A stretch of DNA of 64,000 bases from Comamonadaceae bacterium UBA4962. Lineage in GTDB: Bacteria > Pseudomonadota > Gammaproteobacteria > Burkholderiales > Burkholderiaceae_C. How positions within the stretch are numbered: position 1 is the first letter of the stretch; every line of letters begins with the position of its first letter. The stretch spans positions 563-64,562 of the forward strand of contig DHAE01000014.1 in the NCBI GenBank assembly GCA_002397315.1, in the 5' to 3' direction. Position numbers and translations under genes: made by a program. Positions 46,234-55,528 of this stretch are shown in pieces. The notes beneath the pieces are model-generated. The model ran no database searches and was not told the origin of the DNA. It was given only the letters and a program-made list of their open reading frames with translations.

Positions 46234-47160
46234 TCAATAGCCCCGCGCCGGATCGACCTCGCCGCGCACCGACGCAGCCCCATTGCGCAGCGCGTCGATC
46301 TTGCGCGCGATCTGGGCGATGCTCTCCGCGCGCAGCGTGCGGGCCGAGGTGTGGGGCGTGACGGTAACGCGCGGGTGGCTCCAGAACGGATGGCCGGCCG
46401 GCAGCGGTTCGGTGCGGAAGACGTCGAGCGTGGCGCCGGCGACGTGGCCGCTCTCCAGCAGCGCCAGCAGGTCGTCCTCGACGAGGTGCGCGCCGCGCGC
46501 GACGTTGATCACGTAGGCCCCCGACAGCAGGCGCGAGAGCGTCTCCTGGCGCAGGATGTCCGTGGTGTCGGGCGTGAGGGGCAGCAGGTTCACGAGCACG
46601 CGGCTCGCCGCCAGGAAATCCTGCAGGCCGTCCGTGCCGTGGAAGGTGCGCACGCCCTCCACCGCCTTGGGCGAGCGGCTCCAGCCCATCACGGGGAACT
46701 CGAAATGCGCGATCGCGCGCGCCACGCGCTCCCCCAGCACGCCCAGGCCCATCACGCCCACGGGGAAGTCCTGGCGCAGCCGCGGCTTGCGGAAGGCCCA
46801 GCGGCCTTCGCGCTCGGCGGCCTCGTAGGCATCGAATTCTCGGAAATGGCGGATCACGGCGTGGCTCACGTACTCGGCCATCTGCACGGCCATGCCGGCA
46901 TCGTCGAGCCGCACGATGCGGCAGCCCGCGGGCATGCGCAGCTTCACGAGCGCATCCACGCCCGCGCCGATGTTGAACAGCGCGCGCAGCCGGGGCTGTT
47001 CGTCCAGGAACTGCTGGGGTGGAGCCCAGACCACCGCATAGTCGGCCGGGGGGGCGCCGGGCTCCCACACGGTGATGCGGGCGTCGGGCAGGGCGGAGCG
47101 CAGTCCCTCCAGCCAGGGAGCGGGTGGGGTATCGGTACAGCAGAAAAGAATGTCGGTCAT
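46234..47160 (-). CDS. Glyoxylate/hydroxypyruvate reductase A-like 2-hydroxyacid dehydrogenase
   Basis: NAD(P)-dependent D-2-hydroxyacid dehydrogenase of 308 aa. The Rossmann motif is GVMGLGVLGERVA, the catalytic Arg is in NVARGAHLVEDDLL, and the catalytic His is in VTVTPHTSA. Length and the N-terminal LFNIGAGVDALV fit GhrA-type reductases that act on glyoxylate or hydroxypyruvate. It lies between biotin carboxylase and HMG-CoA lyase, although neither pathway step needs it, so it appears to be carried along. Start ATG 47158-47160. Confidence 0.9.
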   Translation of the reverse strand: MTDILFCCTDTPPAPWLEGLRSALPDARITVWEPGAPPADYAVVWAPPQQFLDEQPRLRALFNIGAGVDALVKLRMPAGCRIVRLDDAGMAVQMAEYVSHAVIRHFREFDAYEAAEREGRWAFRKPRLRQDFPVGVMGLGVLGERVARAIAHFEFPVMGWSRSPKAVEGVRTFHGTDGLQDFLAASRVLVNLLPLTPDTTDILRQETLSRLLSGAYVINVARGAHLVEDDLLALLESGHVAGATLDVFRTEPLPAGHPFWSHPRVTVTPHTSARTLRAESIAQIARKIDALRNGAASVRGEVDPARGY

Positions 47161-47226
47161 GCCCTGGAGCCTATCGCAGCATGGCCCGCCGACGCTGTCG
47201 CGCGGGCACGCGTTCCCAGCGTTCCG

Positions 47227-49272
47227 TCAGGCGGCGGCCGCGAGCCGCAGCAGTTCGGCCCCTTCGGTCACCTGGTCGCCCGGCGCATAGAGCAGCTCGG
47301 CCACGGTGCCGTCGGCCGGCGCGGCGATGGTGTGCTCCATCTTCATCGCTTCCATCACCGCCAGGGCCTGGCCCTTGGCCACCGTGTCGCCCGCCTTCAC
47401 CGCGAACGACACCACCTTGCCGGGCATGGGCGCCGTGAGGCGGCCACCCTCGGCCTGCACCTCGCCGGCATGCGCCAGCCGGTCGATGGCGGTGAGCTGC
47501 GCCGCACCGCGCGGCAGGAACACATGGCGCGATTCGCCGCGGGCATGGACCACGGCCCGCGTGCGCTCGCCCGCGAACGTGAGGTCGATCGCTTCGGCGC
47601 CTCGGCCCTCGCCCTCGCCCTCGCCGTCCACGGCCTGGAACATGAGCGGCCCTTCGGCCAGCACCGCGCCCTCCGACTCCACGCGCAGCACCGGCGCATC
47701 GCCCGGACGGTAGGTGAGCACGGCGGACGCGGCCGCGCCCGCGCACTCCACGTCGAAACGGCGGCGGCTCTCGCCCCAGCCCTGCCAGCCGTCGCGGCGG
47801 CCAAACGGATCGCCCGGGCGCTCGGCCGCGCGCTCGGCCCGCAGCGCGTGCGCCACCGTGGCGGCCAGCGCGAGCGGCAGCGGCACGGGGGTCTGGTGGA
47901 ACAGCACGGCCTGTTCGCGCTGGATGAGCGCCGTGTCCAGCCGGGCCTGCGCGAACGAGTCCGAGCGCAGCACGTGGCGCAGGAACTGCACGTTGGTCGC
48001 CAGCCCGACGATGTGCATGCGCGACAGCGCCTCGTCCAGCCGCGCCAGCGCCTGCGCGCGCGTGTCGCCGTGCACGATGAGCTTGGCGATCATCGAGTCG
48101 TAGAACGGGCTGATCGCATCGCCCTCGCGCACCCCGGCGTCGATGCGCACCGTGCCGCGCTCGAAATGCGTGCACGGCCCGTGGCGGTAGACGGCCAGGC
48201 GGCCCGTGGCGGGCAGGAACTGGTTGTCCGGGTTCTCGGCGCAGATGCGCGCCTCGATCGCATGGCCGGTGATGCGCAATTGGTCCTGCGCCAGCGGCAG
48301 CGGCTCGCCGGCCGCCACGCGCAGTTGCCACTCCACGAGATCCTGGCCGGTGATCGCCTCGGTGACCGGGTGCTCCACCTGCAGGCGCGTGTTCATCTCC
48401 ATGAAGAAGAAGTCCATCGCCCCGCCCTCGCGCTGCTCGACGATGAATTCCACCGTGCCGGCGCCCACGTAGCCCACGGCCTGCGCGGCGGCCACCGCCG
48501 CCTCGCCCATGCGTGCACGCATCTCGGGCGCCATGCCGGGCGCGGGGGCTTCCTCCAGCACCTTCTGGTGCCGGCGCTGCACGGAGCAGTCGCGCTCGAA
48601 GAAATAGACGCACCGGCCATGCGCGTCGGCGAACACCTGGATCTCGATGTGGCGCGGGCGCTGCACGTACTTCTCGATCAGCACCGCGTCGTCGCCGAAG
48701 CTGTTGATCGCCTCGCGCTTGCACGACTCCAGCGCTGCCGCGAAATCGGCCGCCTTCTCCACCGCGCGCATGCCCTTGCCGCCACCGCCCGCGCTCGCCT
48801 TGATGAGCACCGGATAGCCGATGCGGTCGGCCTCGCGCTGCAGCAGCGCCGGGTCCTGGTCGGCGCCGTGGTAGCCCGGCACCAGCGGCACGCCCGCCTT
48901 CTCCATCAGTTGCTTGGATTCGGCCTTGAGGCCCATGGCCTGGATCGCCGAGGGCGGGGGGCCGATGAAGACGAGGCCGGCGTCCTGGCAGGCCTGCGCG
49001 AACTCCTCGTTCTCGGACAGGAAGCCGTAGCCCGGGTGGATGGCCTGTGCGCCCGTGCGCCGGGCCGCTTCGAGGATGCGCTCCCAGCGCAGGTAGCTCT
49101 CCTGCGGCGCGCTGCCGCCGATGTGCACGGCCTCGTCGCAGGCGGCCACGTGGCGGGCCGATGCATCGGCATCGGAATACACGGCCACGGTCTTCACGCC
49201 CATGCGGCGCGCAGTGGCGGCCACCCGGCAGGCGATCTCCCCACGGTTGGCAATCAGGATCTTGTCAAACAT
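47227..49272 (-). CDS. Acyl-CoA (methylcrotonyl-CoA) carboxylase biotin-carboxylase/BCCP alpha subunit
   Basis: Biotin-dependent carboxylase alpha subunit of 681 aa. An N-terminal biotin-carboxylase domain starts FDKILIANRGEIACRV and includes KASAGGGGKGMR and EMNTRLQVEHPVTE. A middle domain links to the C-terminal biotinyl domain, where the biotinylated Lys is in AVMEAMKMEHT. Paired with the 536-aa carboxyltransferase gene upstream, it forms 3-methylcrotonyl-CoA carboxylase, the likely reaction given HMG-CoA lyase and the hydratase in the same operon. Geranyl-CoA carboxylase is the main alternative. Start ATG 49270-49272. Confidence 0.94.
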   Translation of the reverse strand: MFDKILIANRGEIACRVAATARRMGVKTVAVYSDADASARHVAACDEAVHIGGSAPQESYLRWERILEAARRTGAQAIHPGYGFLSENEEFAQACQDAGLVFIGPPPSAIQAMGLKAESKQLMEKAGVPLVPGYHGADQDPALLQREADRIGYPVLIKASAGGGGKGMRAVEKAADFAAALESCKREAINSFGDDAVLIEKYVQRPRHIEIQVFADAHGRCVYFFERDCSVQRRHQKVLEEAPAPGMAPEMRARMGEAAVAAAQAVGYVGAGTVEFIVEQREGGAMDFFFMEMNTRLQVEHPVTEAITGQDLVEWQLRVAAGEPLPLAQDQLRITGHAIEARICAENPDNQFLPATGRLAVYRHGPCTHFERGTVRIDAGVREGDAISPFYDSMIAKLIVHGDTRAQALARLDEALSRMHIVGLATNVQFLRHVLRSDSFAQARLDTALIQREQAVLFHQTPVPLPLALAATVAHALRAERAAERPGDPFGRRDGWQGWGESRRRFDVECAGAAASAVLTYRPGDAPVLRVESEGAVLAEGPLMFQAVDGEGEGEGRGAEAIDLTFAGERTRAVVHARGESRHVFLPRGAAQLTAIDRLAHAGEVQAEGGRLTAPMPGKVVSFAVKAGDTVAKGQALAVMEAMKMEHTIAAPADGTVAELLYAPGDQVTEGAELLRLAAAA

Positions 49273-49307
49273 CTTTGCGTCTCACTCCAAAATCAGGCCG
49301 CCCGCAC

Positions 49308-50033
49308 TCATCGCGTGGCCGGGGCCGCAGGCCGGGAAAAGAAAACGGACAGCCGCCGCAGCACGGCGCGCAGGAACTTCCACAGCAGCACCAGCAGCAG
49401 CACGGAGAACGCCACCATGCAGGCCAGGGCGATGCCGAACATCACCGGATGCTGCGTGGCGAGCCACACCACCACCACGACGAGGCCGTCCTCGAAGAAC
49501 GACAGCAGCCAGTTGGACACGGGCTCGGGCGAGGTGTTGACGGCGGCGCGCGCCGTCATCTTGGTGGCGAGCGCCGTGGCGGACAGCGATCCGCCCATCA
49601 GCCCCGCCGCCAAGGCCATCGCGCCGTTGTCGGCACCGAACACGCCCGCGGCCAGCAGCGCACCCGCCGGCACGCGGATCGCCGCATGCGCCGCGTCCCA
49701 GAGGCTGTCGAACCACGGCACCTTGTCGGCGATGAACTCCACGCACAGCAGCATCCCGCTCACCAGCAGCACCACCGGGTGCTGCAGCATGCGCAGTCCC
49801 TCCGGCAGCGCGATCCAGCCGCCCGCGCCCATCGCGCCGACGAGGAAGACCACCGCATACAGCCGGAAACCGCTGGCCCAGCCCAACCCCGCGGCGAGCG
49901 CCAGCAGGCCCGGCATGTCCAGCGCGCCCGTGGCACGCCGCGCCTGCTCCGCCACGGCCTGGGCGGTGCCCGCGTCCACGTGCAGTCCGGCCGCATGCAG
50001 CCACTGGACGATGTGCAGCCAGAGGGCATCCAT
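49308..50033 (-). CDS. DUF4126 family membrane protein
   Basis: Membrane protein of 241 aa with several hydrophobic helices and the DUF4126 family text: LALAAGLGWASGFRLYAVVF, ALPEGLRMLQHPVVLLV, CVEFIADKVPWFDSLWDA and ADNGAMALAAGLMGGSLSA. Function is unknown for the family. It is inserted between the hydratase and biotin-carboxylase genes of the leucine-type operon with short gaps on both sides (35 bp and 21 bp), on the same strand. Whether it takes part in the pathway is doubtful. Confidence 0.85.
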   Translation of the reverse strand: MDALWLHIVQWLHAAGLHVDAGTAQAVAEQARRATGALDMPGLLALAAGLGWASGFRLYAVVFLVGAMGAGGWIALPEGLRMLQHPVVLLVSGMLLCVEFIADKVPWFDSLWDAAHAAIRVPAGALLAAGVFGADNGAMALAAGLMGGSLSATALATKMTARAAVNTSPEPVSNWLLSFFEDGLVVVVVWLATQHPVMFGIALACMVAFSVLLLVLLWKFLRAVLRRLSVFFSRPAAPATR

Positions 50034-50054
50034 CGGATCGCGGCACGCGGCCCC

Positions 50055-50858
50055 TCAGTCCTGCGCAGGCAGCCACGCGGGCTTGCGCTTCTGCAGGAAG
50101 GCCTGCACGCCCTCGCGGCCTTCGTCGCTCGCGCGGATGTCGGCGATCGCCTCCACGGTGGAGGCGATGAGCGCATCGTCGATGGGCCGCCCGGCGATGT
50201 CGCGTACCAGCCGCTTGCCCGCGGCCACGGCCTGCGGGCCGGCCGCCGCCAGCGCCTGCAGCACCGCGTCGAGGCGTTCGTCCAGCAGTTCGAAATCCAC
50301 CACCTCGTGCACCAGCCCGATGCGCAGCGCCTCCAGCGCGCCGAAGCGCTCGCCCGTGACGAAATAGCGCCGCGCCGCGCGCTCGCCCATGGCCTGCACC
50401 ACGTAGGGGCCGATCGTGGCCGGGATCAGTCCCAGGCGCACCTCGCTCAGGCAGAAGGCGGCCGTATCGACGGCCACGGCCACGTCGCACGCGGCCACCA
50501 GGCCCACGCCGCCCGCATACACGTCGCCCTGGATGCGCGCGATGGTGGGCTTGGGGCATTCGTTGATGGTGCGCAGCATGGCCGCCAGCAGCCCCGCGTC
50601 CTGCACGTTCTCCGCGCGCGAGTAGTCGGCCATGCGGCGCATCCAGTTCAGGTCCGCGCCCGCGCAGAACGCCGTCCCTTCGGCCGCGAGCACGATGGCG
50701 CGCACGCCGTCCTGCCGGCCCAGCGTGTCGAACGCACGCGTCAGCTCGGCGATCACCTCGTCGCTGAACGCGTTGCGCACCTGCGGGCGCGCGAGCGTGA
50801 CGCGCGCGACCGTGCCGGCCTGGCCCACGTGCAGATGCTGGTAGTCGGGGGTGGTCAT
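50055..50858 (-). CDS. Enoyl-CoA hydratase, probable methylglutaconyl-CoA hydratase
   Basis: Crotonase-fold protein of 267 aa. Oxyanion-hole segments are GTAFCAGADLNWM and GDVYAGGVGLVAACD, and the catalytic acidic region is CLSEVRLGLIPATIGPYVV, with the Glu in LSEVRLG conserved. In a leucine-type operon this would be methylglutaconyl-CoA hydratase (LiuC). The family assignment is firm; the substrate follows from its position between the two carboxylase subunits. Start ATG 50856-50858 with GAGGATCC upstream. Confidence 0.88.
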   Translation of the reverse strand: MTTPDYQHLHVGQAGTVARVTLARPQVRNAFSDEVIAELTRAFDTLGRQDGVRAIVLAAEGTAFCAGADLNWMRRMADYSRAENVQDAGLLAAMLRTINECPKPTIARIQGDVYAGGVGLVAACDVAVAVDTAAFCLSEVRLGLIPATIGPYVVQAMGERAARRYFVTGERFGALEALRIGLVHEVVDFELLDERLDAVLQALAAAGPQAVAAGKRLVRDIAGRPIDDALIASTVEAIADIRASDEGREGVQAFLQKRKPAWLPAQD

Positions 50859-50903
50859 GGATGGATCCTCCTCGTGTTCAAAGATAGGCGCCAGCGCCGG
50901 CAC

Positions 50904-52514
50904 TCACATGCGGAAAACGCCGAACTTCGTGTCCTCCACCGGCGCGTTGCGCGCGGCGGCCAGACCCAGCGCGAGCACGCGGCGCGTGTCGGCGGGATCG
51001 ATCACGCCGTCGTCCCAGAGCCGCGCGGTGGCGTAGTAGGGATGGCCCTGTTCCTCGTACTGGCGGCGGATCGGTGCCTTGAAGGCTTCTTCCTCTTCCG
51101 CGCTCCAGGCGCCGCCCTTGGCCTCGATGCCGTCGCGGCGCACGGTGGCGAGTACGCTCGCGGCCTGCTCGCCGCCCATGACGGAGATGCGCGCGTTCGG
51201 CCACATCCAGAGGAAGCGCGGCGAATAGGCGCGGCCGCACATGCCGTAGTTGCCGGCGCCGAACGAGCCGCCGATGACGATCGTGAACTTCGGCACGGCC
51301 GCCGTGGCCACCGCCGTCACCATCTTGGCGCCGTTGCGCGCGATGCCCTCGTTTTCGTACTTGCGGCCCACCATGAAGCCGGTGATGTTCTGCAGGAACA
51401 CCAGCGGGATCTTGCGCTGGCAGCACAGTTCGATGAAGTGCGCGCCCTTCAGCGCCGATTCGGAGAACAGGATGCCGTTGTTCGCGATGATGCCCACGGG
51501 CATGCCCTCGATGCGCGCGAAGCCCGTGACCAGCGTCGTGCCGTAGCGCGCCTTGAACTCGTCGAACTCGCTGCCGTCCACGATGCGCGCGATGATCTCG
51601 CGCACGTCGAAGGGCTTGCGCGTGTCCACGGGAATCACGCCGTACAGCTCCTCGGCGCCGAACAGCGGCGCTTGCGGCGCGGCACCACCGTCAGCCACGG
51701 GGGCGGGCCGCTCGCGGTTCAGGTTGCGCACCGCGTTGCGGGCGAGCTGCAGCGCATGCAGGTCGTTCTGGGCCAGGTGGTCGGCCACGCCGGAGAGCCG
51801 TGTGTGCACGTCGCCGCCGCCCAGGTCCTCGGCCGTCACCACCTCGCCGGTGGCGGCCTTCACGAGCGGCGGGCCGCCCAGGAAGATCGTGCCCTGGTCC
51901 TTCACGATGATGGATTCGTCGCTCATCGCCGGCACGTAGGCGCCGCCGGCCGTGCAGCTGCCCATCACCACCGCGATCTGCCCGATGCCCTGCGCGCTCA
52001 TCTGCGCCTGGTTGTAGAAGATGCGGCCGAAGTGGTCGCGGTCGGGGAACACCTCGTCCTGGTTCGGCAGGTTGGCGCCGCCCGAATCCACGAGGTAGAT
52101 GCACGGCAGGCGGTTTTGCTGCGCGATCTCCTGCGCGCGCAGGTGCTTCTTCACCGTCATCGGGTAGTAGGTGCCGCCCTTCACCGTGGCATCGTTGCAC
52201 ACCACCATGCAGTCCACGCCGCTCACGCGGCCGATGCCGGCGATCAGGCCCGCGCCGGGCGCCTCGTCGCCGTACATGCCGAGCGCGGCCAGCGGCGCGA
52301 TCTCCAGGAAGGGCGAGCCGGGATCGAGCAGTTCGCGCACGCGGTCCCTCGGCAGCAGCTTGCCGCGCGCCACGTGCTTGGCCCGCGCGGCGTCGCTGCC
52401 GCCCTGGGCCACCTGGGCTGCGCGCTCGCGCAGGTCCTGCACGATCGTGCGCATCGCGGCGGCGTTGGCCTGGAAGTCGGCCGAGCGGGGGTTGAGGCGG
52501 GATTCGAGGATCAT
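50904..52514 (-). CDS. Acyl-CoA (methylcrotonyl-CoA) carboxylase carboxyltransferase beta subunit
   Basis: Carboxyltransferase beta subunit of 536 aa. Key text is the GGSDAARAKHVARGKLLPRDR opening, ICNDATVKGG-like VVCNDATVKGGTYYPMTVKK, SGGANLPNQDEVFPDRDHFG, and the C-terminal IGGSFGAGNYGMCGRAYSP. These match MccB-type subunits rather than AccD or PccB. Together with the biotin-bearing alpha subunit (47227-49272) it carboxylates 3-methylcrotonyl-CoA. It follows the acyl-CoA ligase gene after 43 bp. Start ATG 52512-52514. Confidence 0.94.
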   Translation of the reverse strand: MILESRLNPRSADFQANAAAMRTIVQDLRERAAQVAQGGSDAARAKHVARGKLLPRDRVRELLDPGSPFLEIAPLAALGMYGDEAPGAGLIAGIGRVSGVDCMVVCNDATVKGGTYYPMTVKKHLRAQEIAQQNRLPCIYLVDSGGANLPNQDEVFPDRDHFGRIFYNQAQMSAQGIGQIAVVMGSCTAGGAYVPAMSDESIIVKDQGTIFLGGPPLVKAATGEVVTAEDLGGGDVHTRLSGVADHLAQNDLHALQLARNAVRNLNRERPAPVADGGAAPQAPLFGAEELYGVIPVDTRKPFDVREIIARIVDGSEFDEFKARYGTTLVTGFARIEGMPVGIIANNGILFSESALKGAHFIELCCQRKIPLVFLQNITGFMVGRKYENEGIARNGAKMVTAVATAAVPKFTIVIGGSFGAGNYGMCGRAYSPRFLWMWPNARISVMGGEQAASVLATVRRDGIEAKGGAWSAEEEEAFKAPIRRQYEEQGHPYYATARLWDDGVIDPADTRRVLALGLAAARNAPVEDTKFGVFRM

Positions 52515-52557
52515 GGTGGAACGGGAAAAAGGTTCTCTGTGGAGGTCCGCGTGCGGC

Positions 52558-54291
52558 TCAGGCGGTGGCGCGCTCGGCCAGGCCCAGCTGCTCTTTCATC
52601 GCGTCGCGGATCTTGAATTTCTGGATCTTGCCGGTCACCGTCATCGGGAACTCGGCGACGAAGCGGATGTAGCGCGGCACCTTGTAGTGCGCGATCTGGC
52701 CCTGGCAGAACGCGCGGATGCCGTCCTCGGTCGGCTGCTCGCCGGGCTTGGCGACGATCCACGCGCACAGCTCCTCGCCGTACTTCTCGTCGGGCACGCC
52801 CACCACCTGCACGTCCTGCACCTGCGGGTGGCGGTAGAGGAACTCCTCGATCTCGCGCGGGTAGATGTTCTCGCCGCCGCGGATCACCATGTCCTTGATG
52901 CGGCCGACGATGTTCACGTAGCCCTCGGCATCCATCGTGGCGAGGTCGCCCGTGTGCATCCAGCCCTCGGCGTCGATCGCCTCGCGCGTCTTCTCCGGAT
53001 CGCCCCAGTAACCGTGCATCACCGAATAGCCGCGCGTGCAGAGCTCGCCCGAGCGGCCGCGCGGCACGGGCTCGCCGGATTCCGGATCGATCACCTTCAC
53101 CTCCAGATGCGGCTGCACCTGACCCACGGTGGACACGCGCTTGTCCAGCGGCGTGTCCGTGCTGCTCTGGCAGCTCACGGGGCTGGTTTCGGTCATGCCG
53201 TAGGCGATGGTGATCTGCTCCAGGTGCATGTCGCTCACCACGCGCTTCATCACCTCGATCGGGCAGGGCGAGCCCGCCATGATCCCGGTGCGCAGCGTGG
53301 AGAGATCGAACTCGGCGAAGCGCGGATGCTGCAGCTCGGCGATGAACATGGTCGGCACGCCGTGCAGGCCCGTGCACTGCTCCGCCTGCACCGCTTCCAG
53401 CACGGCCAGCGGATCGAAGCCGTCGCTCGGGTAGACGATGGTGCTGCCGTGCGTCACGCAGGCGAGGTTGCCGAGCACCATGCCGAAGCAGTGGTAGAGC
53501 GGCACGGGAATGCAGAGCCGGTCTTCCGGCGTGAGCCGCATGCACTCGCCGATGAAGAAGCCGTTGTTGAGGATGTTGCGGTGCGTGAGCGTCGCGCCCT
53601 TCGGGAAGCCCGTCGTGCCGCTCGTGAACTGGATGTTGATCGGCTCGTTGGCATCCAGCGTGGCGGCCACGGCGTCGATGCGCGCGTCCTGTTCGTCGCC
53701 CCGCGCGATCAGCTCCGAGAAGCGCAGCATCCCCGGCTCCTCGGTGCCCTCCTGGCCCGGTGCATCGATCCACACCACGGTGCGCAGGTGCGGCAGGCGG
53801 CGCGCGGCCAGCCGGCCCGGTGGCTGCGAGGCCCACTCGGGCGCCAGTTCGCGCAGCATGCCCAGGTAGTCGCTGGTCTTGAAGCGCGACATGGCCACCA
53901 GCGCCTTGCAGCCCACCTTGTTGAGCGCGTACTCCACCTCGGCCGTGCGGTAGGCCGGGTTGATGTTGACGAGGACCAGGCCCACCTCCGCGGTGGCGAA
54001 CTGCATCAGCACCCACTCGGCATTGTTGTGCGACCAGATGCCGACCCGGTCGCCCTTCTGCAGGCCCAGGCCCAGCAGCGCGCTGGCGAGGCGGCGCGAC
54101 GCCGCATGCAGTTCGGCATAGGTGTAGCGCAGCCCCTGGTGACGGCTCACGAGGGCCTCCCGCCCGGGCTGGCGCGCGGCCATGTCCGCGAAGAAGGCGC
54201 CCAGGGTCTGCTCGATGAGGGGCACGTCGGTGGCGCCCTTCGCATGGCTGACGGCGGACGGCATCTGGGACGGGTCGGACGGCTGTGTCAC
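52558..54291 (-). CDS. AMP-binding acyl-CoA synthetase
   Basis: Acyl-adenylate-forming ligase of 577 aa that activates a carboxylic acid with CoA. The phosphate loop is IQFTSGTTGFPKGATLTH, the adenine loop YGMTETSPVS, the hinge TGDLATMDAEGYVNIVGR, and the catalytic Lys is in MTVTGKIQKFKIRD. Start is GTG 54289-54291, with the leader AAGGAGACAAACACC; the downstream ATG is poorly placed. It is the first gene of the leucine-type operon and divergent from an AraC regulator. It could feed isovalerate or a related acid into the pathway. Confidence 0.93.
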   Translation of the reverse strand: MTQPSDPSQMPSAVSHAKGATDVPLIEQTLGAFFADMAARQPGREALVSRHQGLRYTYAELHAASRRLASALLGLGLQKGDRVGIWSHNNAEWVLMQFATAEVGLVLVNINPAYRTAEVEYALNKVGCKALVAMSRFKTSDYLGMLRELAPEWASQPPGRLAARRLPHLRTVVWIDAPGQEGTEEPGMLRFSELIARGDEQDARIDAVAATLDANEPINIQFTSGTTGFPKGATLTHRNILNNGFFIGECMRLTPEDRLCIPVPLYHCFGMVLGNLACVTHGSTIVYPSDGFDPLAVLEAVQAEQCTGLHGVPTMFIAELQHPRFAEFDLSTLRTGIMAGSPCPIEVMKRVVSDMHLEQITIAYGMTETSPVSCQSSTDTPLDKRVSTVGQVQPHLEVKVIDPESGEPVPRGRSGELCTRGYSVMHGYWGDPEKTREAIDAEGWMHTGDLATMDAEGYVNIVGRIKDMVIRGGENIYPREIEEFLYRHPQVQDVQVVGVPDEKYGEELCAWIVAKPGEQPTEDGIRAFCQGQIAHYKVPRYIRFVAEFPMTVTGKIQKFKIRDAMKEQLGLAERATA

Positions 54292-54459
54292 GGTGTTTGT
54301 CTCCTTGGGGCAGGCAGTCTCTGGCGGACGCGCAGCGGCCACCCTGGGGCGGCGGGCGTGCCGGTCGATGGCCACAGCATACGCCGCCATGCGTTGACAG
54401 AGGCCACGGATCGGGTCACGCAGGTTGCAAATCGTGCCACACGCCTTCACACTCGCCGC
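54292..54459. promoter_or_regulatory. Divergent promoter region of AraC gene and acyl-CoA operon
   Basis: The 168-bp gap carries TTGACA on the plus strand at 54394-54399, but no good -10 follows. Two similar segments (ATCGGGTCACGC and ATCGTGCCACACGC) at about 54410-54443 could be AraC half-sites. These are observations only. Confidence 0.35.
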
Positions 54460-55521
54460 ATGCCGCGCCTGCCGATCTTTCCCGCCGACGCCACCCCGCC
54501 ACCGGCCCCGGGCCCCGTGGCCGCCACGCCCATGGCCTTCGTCCAGGCCATCCTGCAGGCGTATGCGCAGCGCGGCATGAACCCCGCCCAGGCCCTGGCC
54601 GCGGCACAAATCCCGCCAGAGAGCGTGCAGAGCCTCCGGGCGCGCATCACGGCCCTGCAGATGGAAGCCCTGTCCGCGGCCGCGATGCGCGAACTCGACG
54701 ACGAGGCCCTGGGCTGGTTCACCCGCCGCCTGCCCTGGGGCAGCTACGGCATGCTGGCGCGCGCGTCGATCAGCGCCCCCACGCTGGGCCTCGCGCTGCG
54801 GCGCTGGTGCCGGCACCATGCGCTGCTCGCGGACGACATCGGCCTGCACCTGGACACGGACGGCCACACCGCCACGCTCGCGTTCGCCGAGCACCGCGAC
54901 CTGGGCCTGCTGCGCGAGTTCTGCACCGTCTCCGTGCTGCGCAACGCGCTCGGCCTCGCCTGCTGGTTCATCGACTCGCGGCTGCCGCTGCTGGATGCCG
55001 CCTTCCCGTTCGCGGCGCCGCCCCACGCCGAGGTCTATCCACTGCTCTTCGGCGTGCCCCCGCGATTCGACGCGCCGCAGGCCGTGCTGCGATTCGACGC
55101 CCGCTACCTGGACCTGCCGCTGCAGCGCGACGAAGCGGCGCTGAACCAGATGCTGCAGCGGGCCCTGCTGCTCACCGTACGCCAGTACCGGCGCGACCGC
55201 CTGCTGGTGCAGCGCGTGCGCCAGGCCCTGGCCCATGCGCCCGAGCTTTCCCACAGCGCCGAGACGCTCGCGGCGCAACTGCACGTGTCCCCCCGCACGC
55301 TGCACCGGCAGCTCCGCGAAGAAGGCGCCTCGCTGCAGGCGCTCAAGGACGAAGCGCGCCAGCAGCGCGCCCGGGATCTGCTGCAGCGCACCGACCGCCC
55401 CATCAAGGCCGTGGCGCAGGCCGCAGGCTTCGCCAGCGAAAAAAGCTTCATGCGCGCATTCCGGCAATGGACGGGCCTCTCGCCCGCCGCCTACCGGCAG
55501 CGCCAGCGCGCCGCGGTGTGA
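54460..55521 (+). CDS. AraC-family transcriptional regulator (arabinose-binding-domain type)
   Basis: Regulator of 353 aa. The N-terminal 200 residues match the DUF4074-like/OruR-type sensor domain found in AraC proteins that control acyl-CoA or amino-acid pathways (VQAILQAYAQRGMNPAQAL, YPLLFGVPPRFDAPQAVLRF). The C-terminal HTH pair is AAQLHVSPRTLHRQLREEG and IKAVAQAAGFASEKSFMRAF. It is divergent from the acyl-CoA ligase gene across 168 bp and is the natural regulator of the leucine-type operon. Start ATG 54460-54462. Confidence 0.92.
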   Translation: MPRLPIFPADATPPPAPGPVAATPMAFVQAILQAYAQRGMNPAQALAAAQIPPESVQSLRARITALQMEALSAAAMRELDDEALGWFTRRLPWGSYGMLARASISAPTLGLALRRWCRHHALLADDIGLHLDTDGHTATLAFAEHRDLGLLREFCTVSVLRNALGLACWFIDSRLPLLDAAFPFAAPPHAEVYPLLFGVPPRFDAPQAVLRFDARYLDLPLQRDEAALNQMLQRALLLTVRQYRRDRLLVQRVRQALAHAPELSHSAETLAAQLHVSPRTLHRQLREEGASLQALKDEARQQRARDLLQRTDRPIKAVAQAAGFASEKSFMRAFRQWTGLSPAAYRQRQRAAV

Positions 55522-55528
55522 TCGCCGC

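Noticed and set aside
46351..50367. A 1,338-codon plus-strand open frame opposite the leucine-type operon
   Set aside because: Same artefact: low-complexity His/Arg/Ala text opposite genes with clear motifs.
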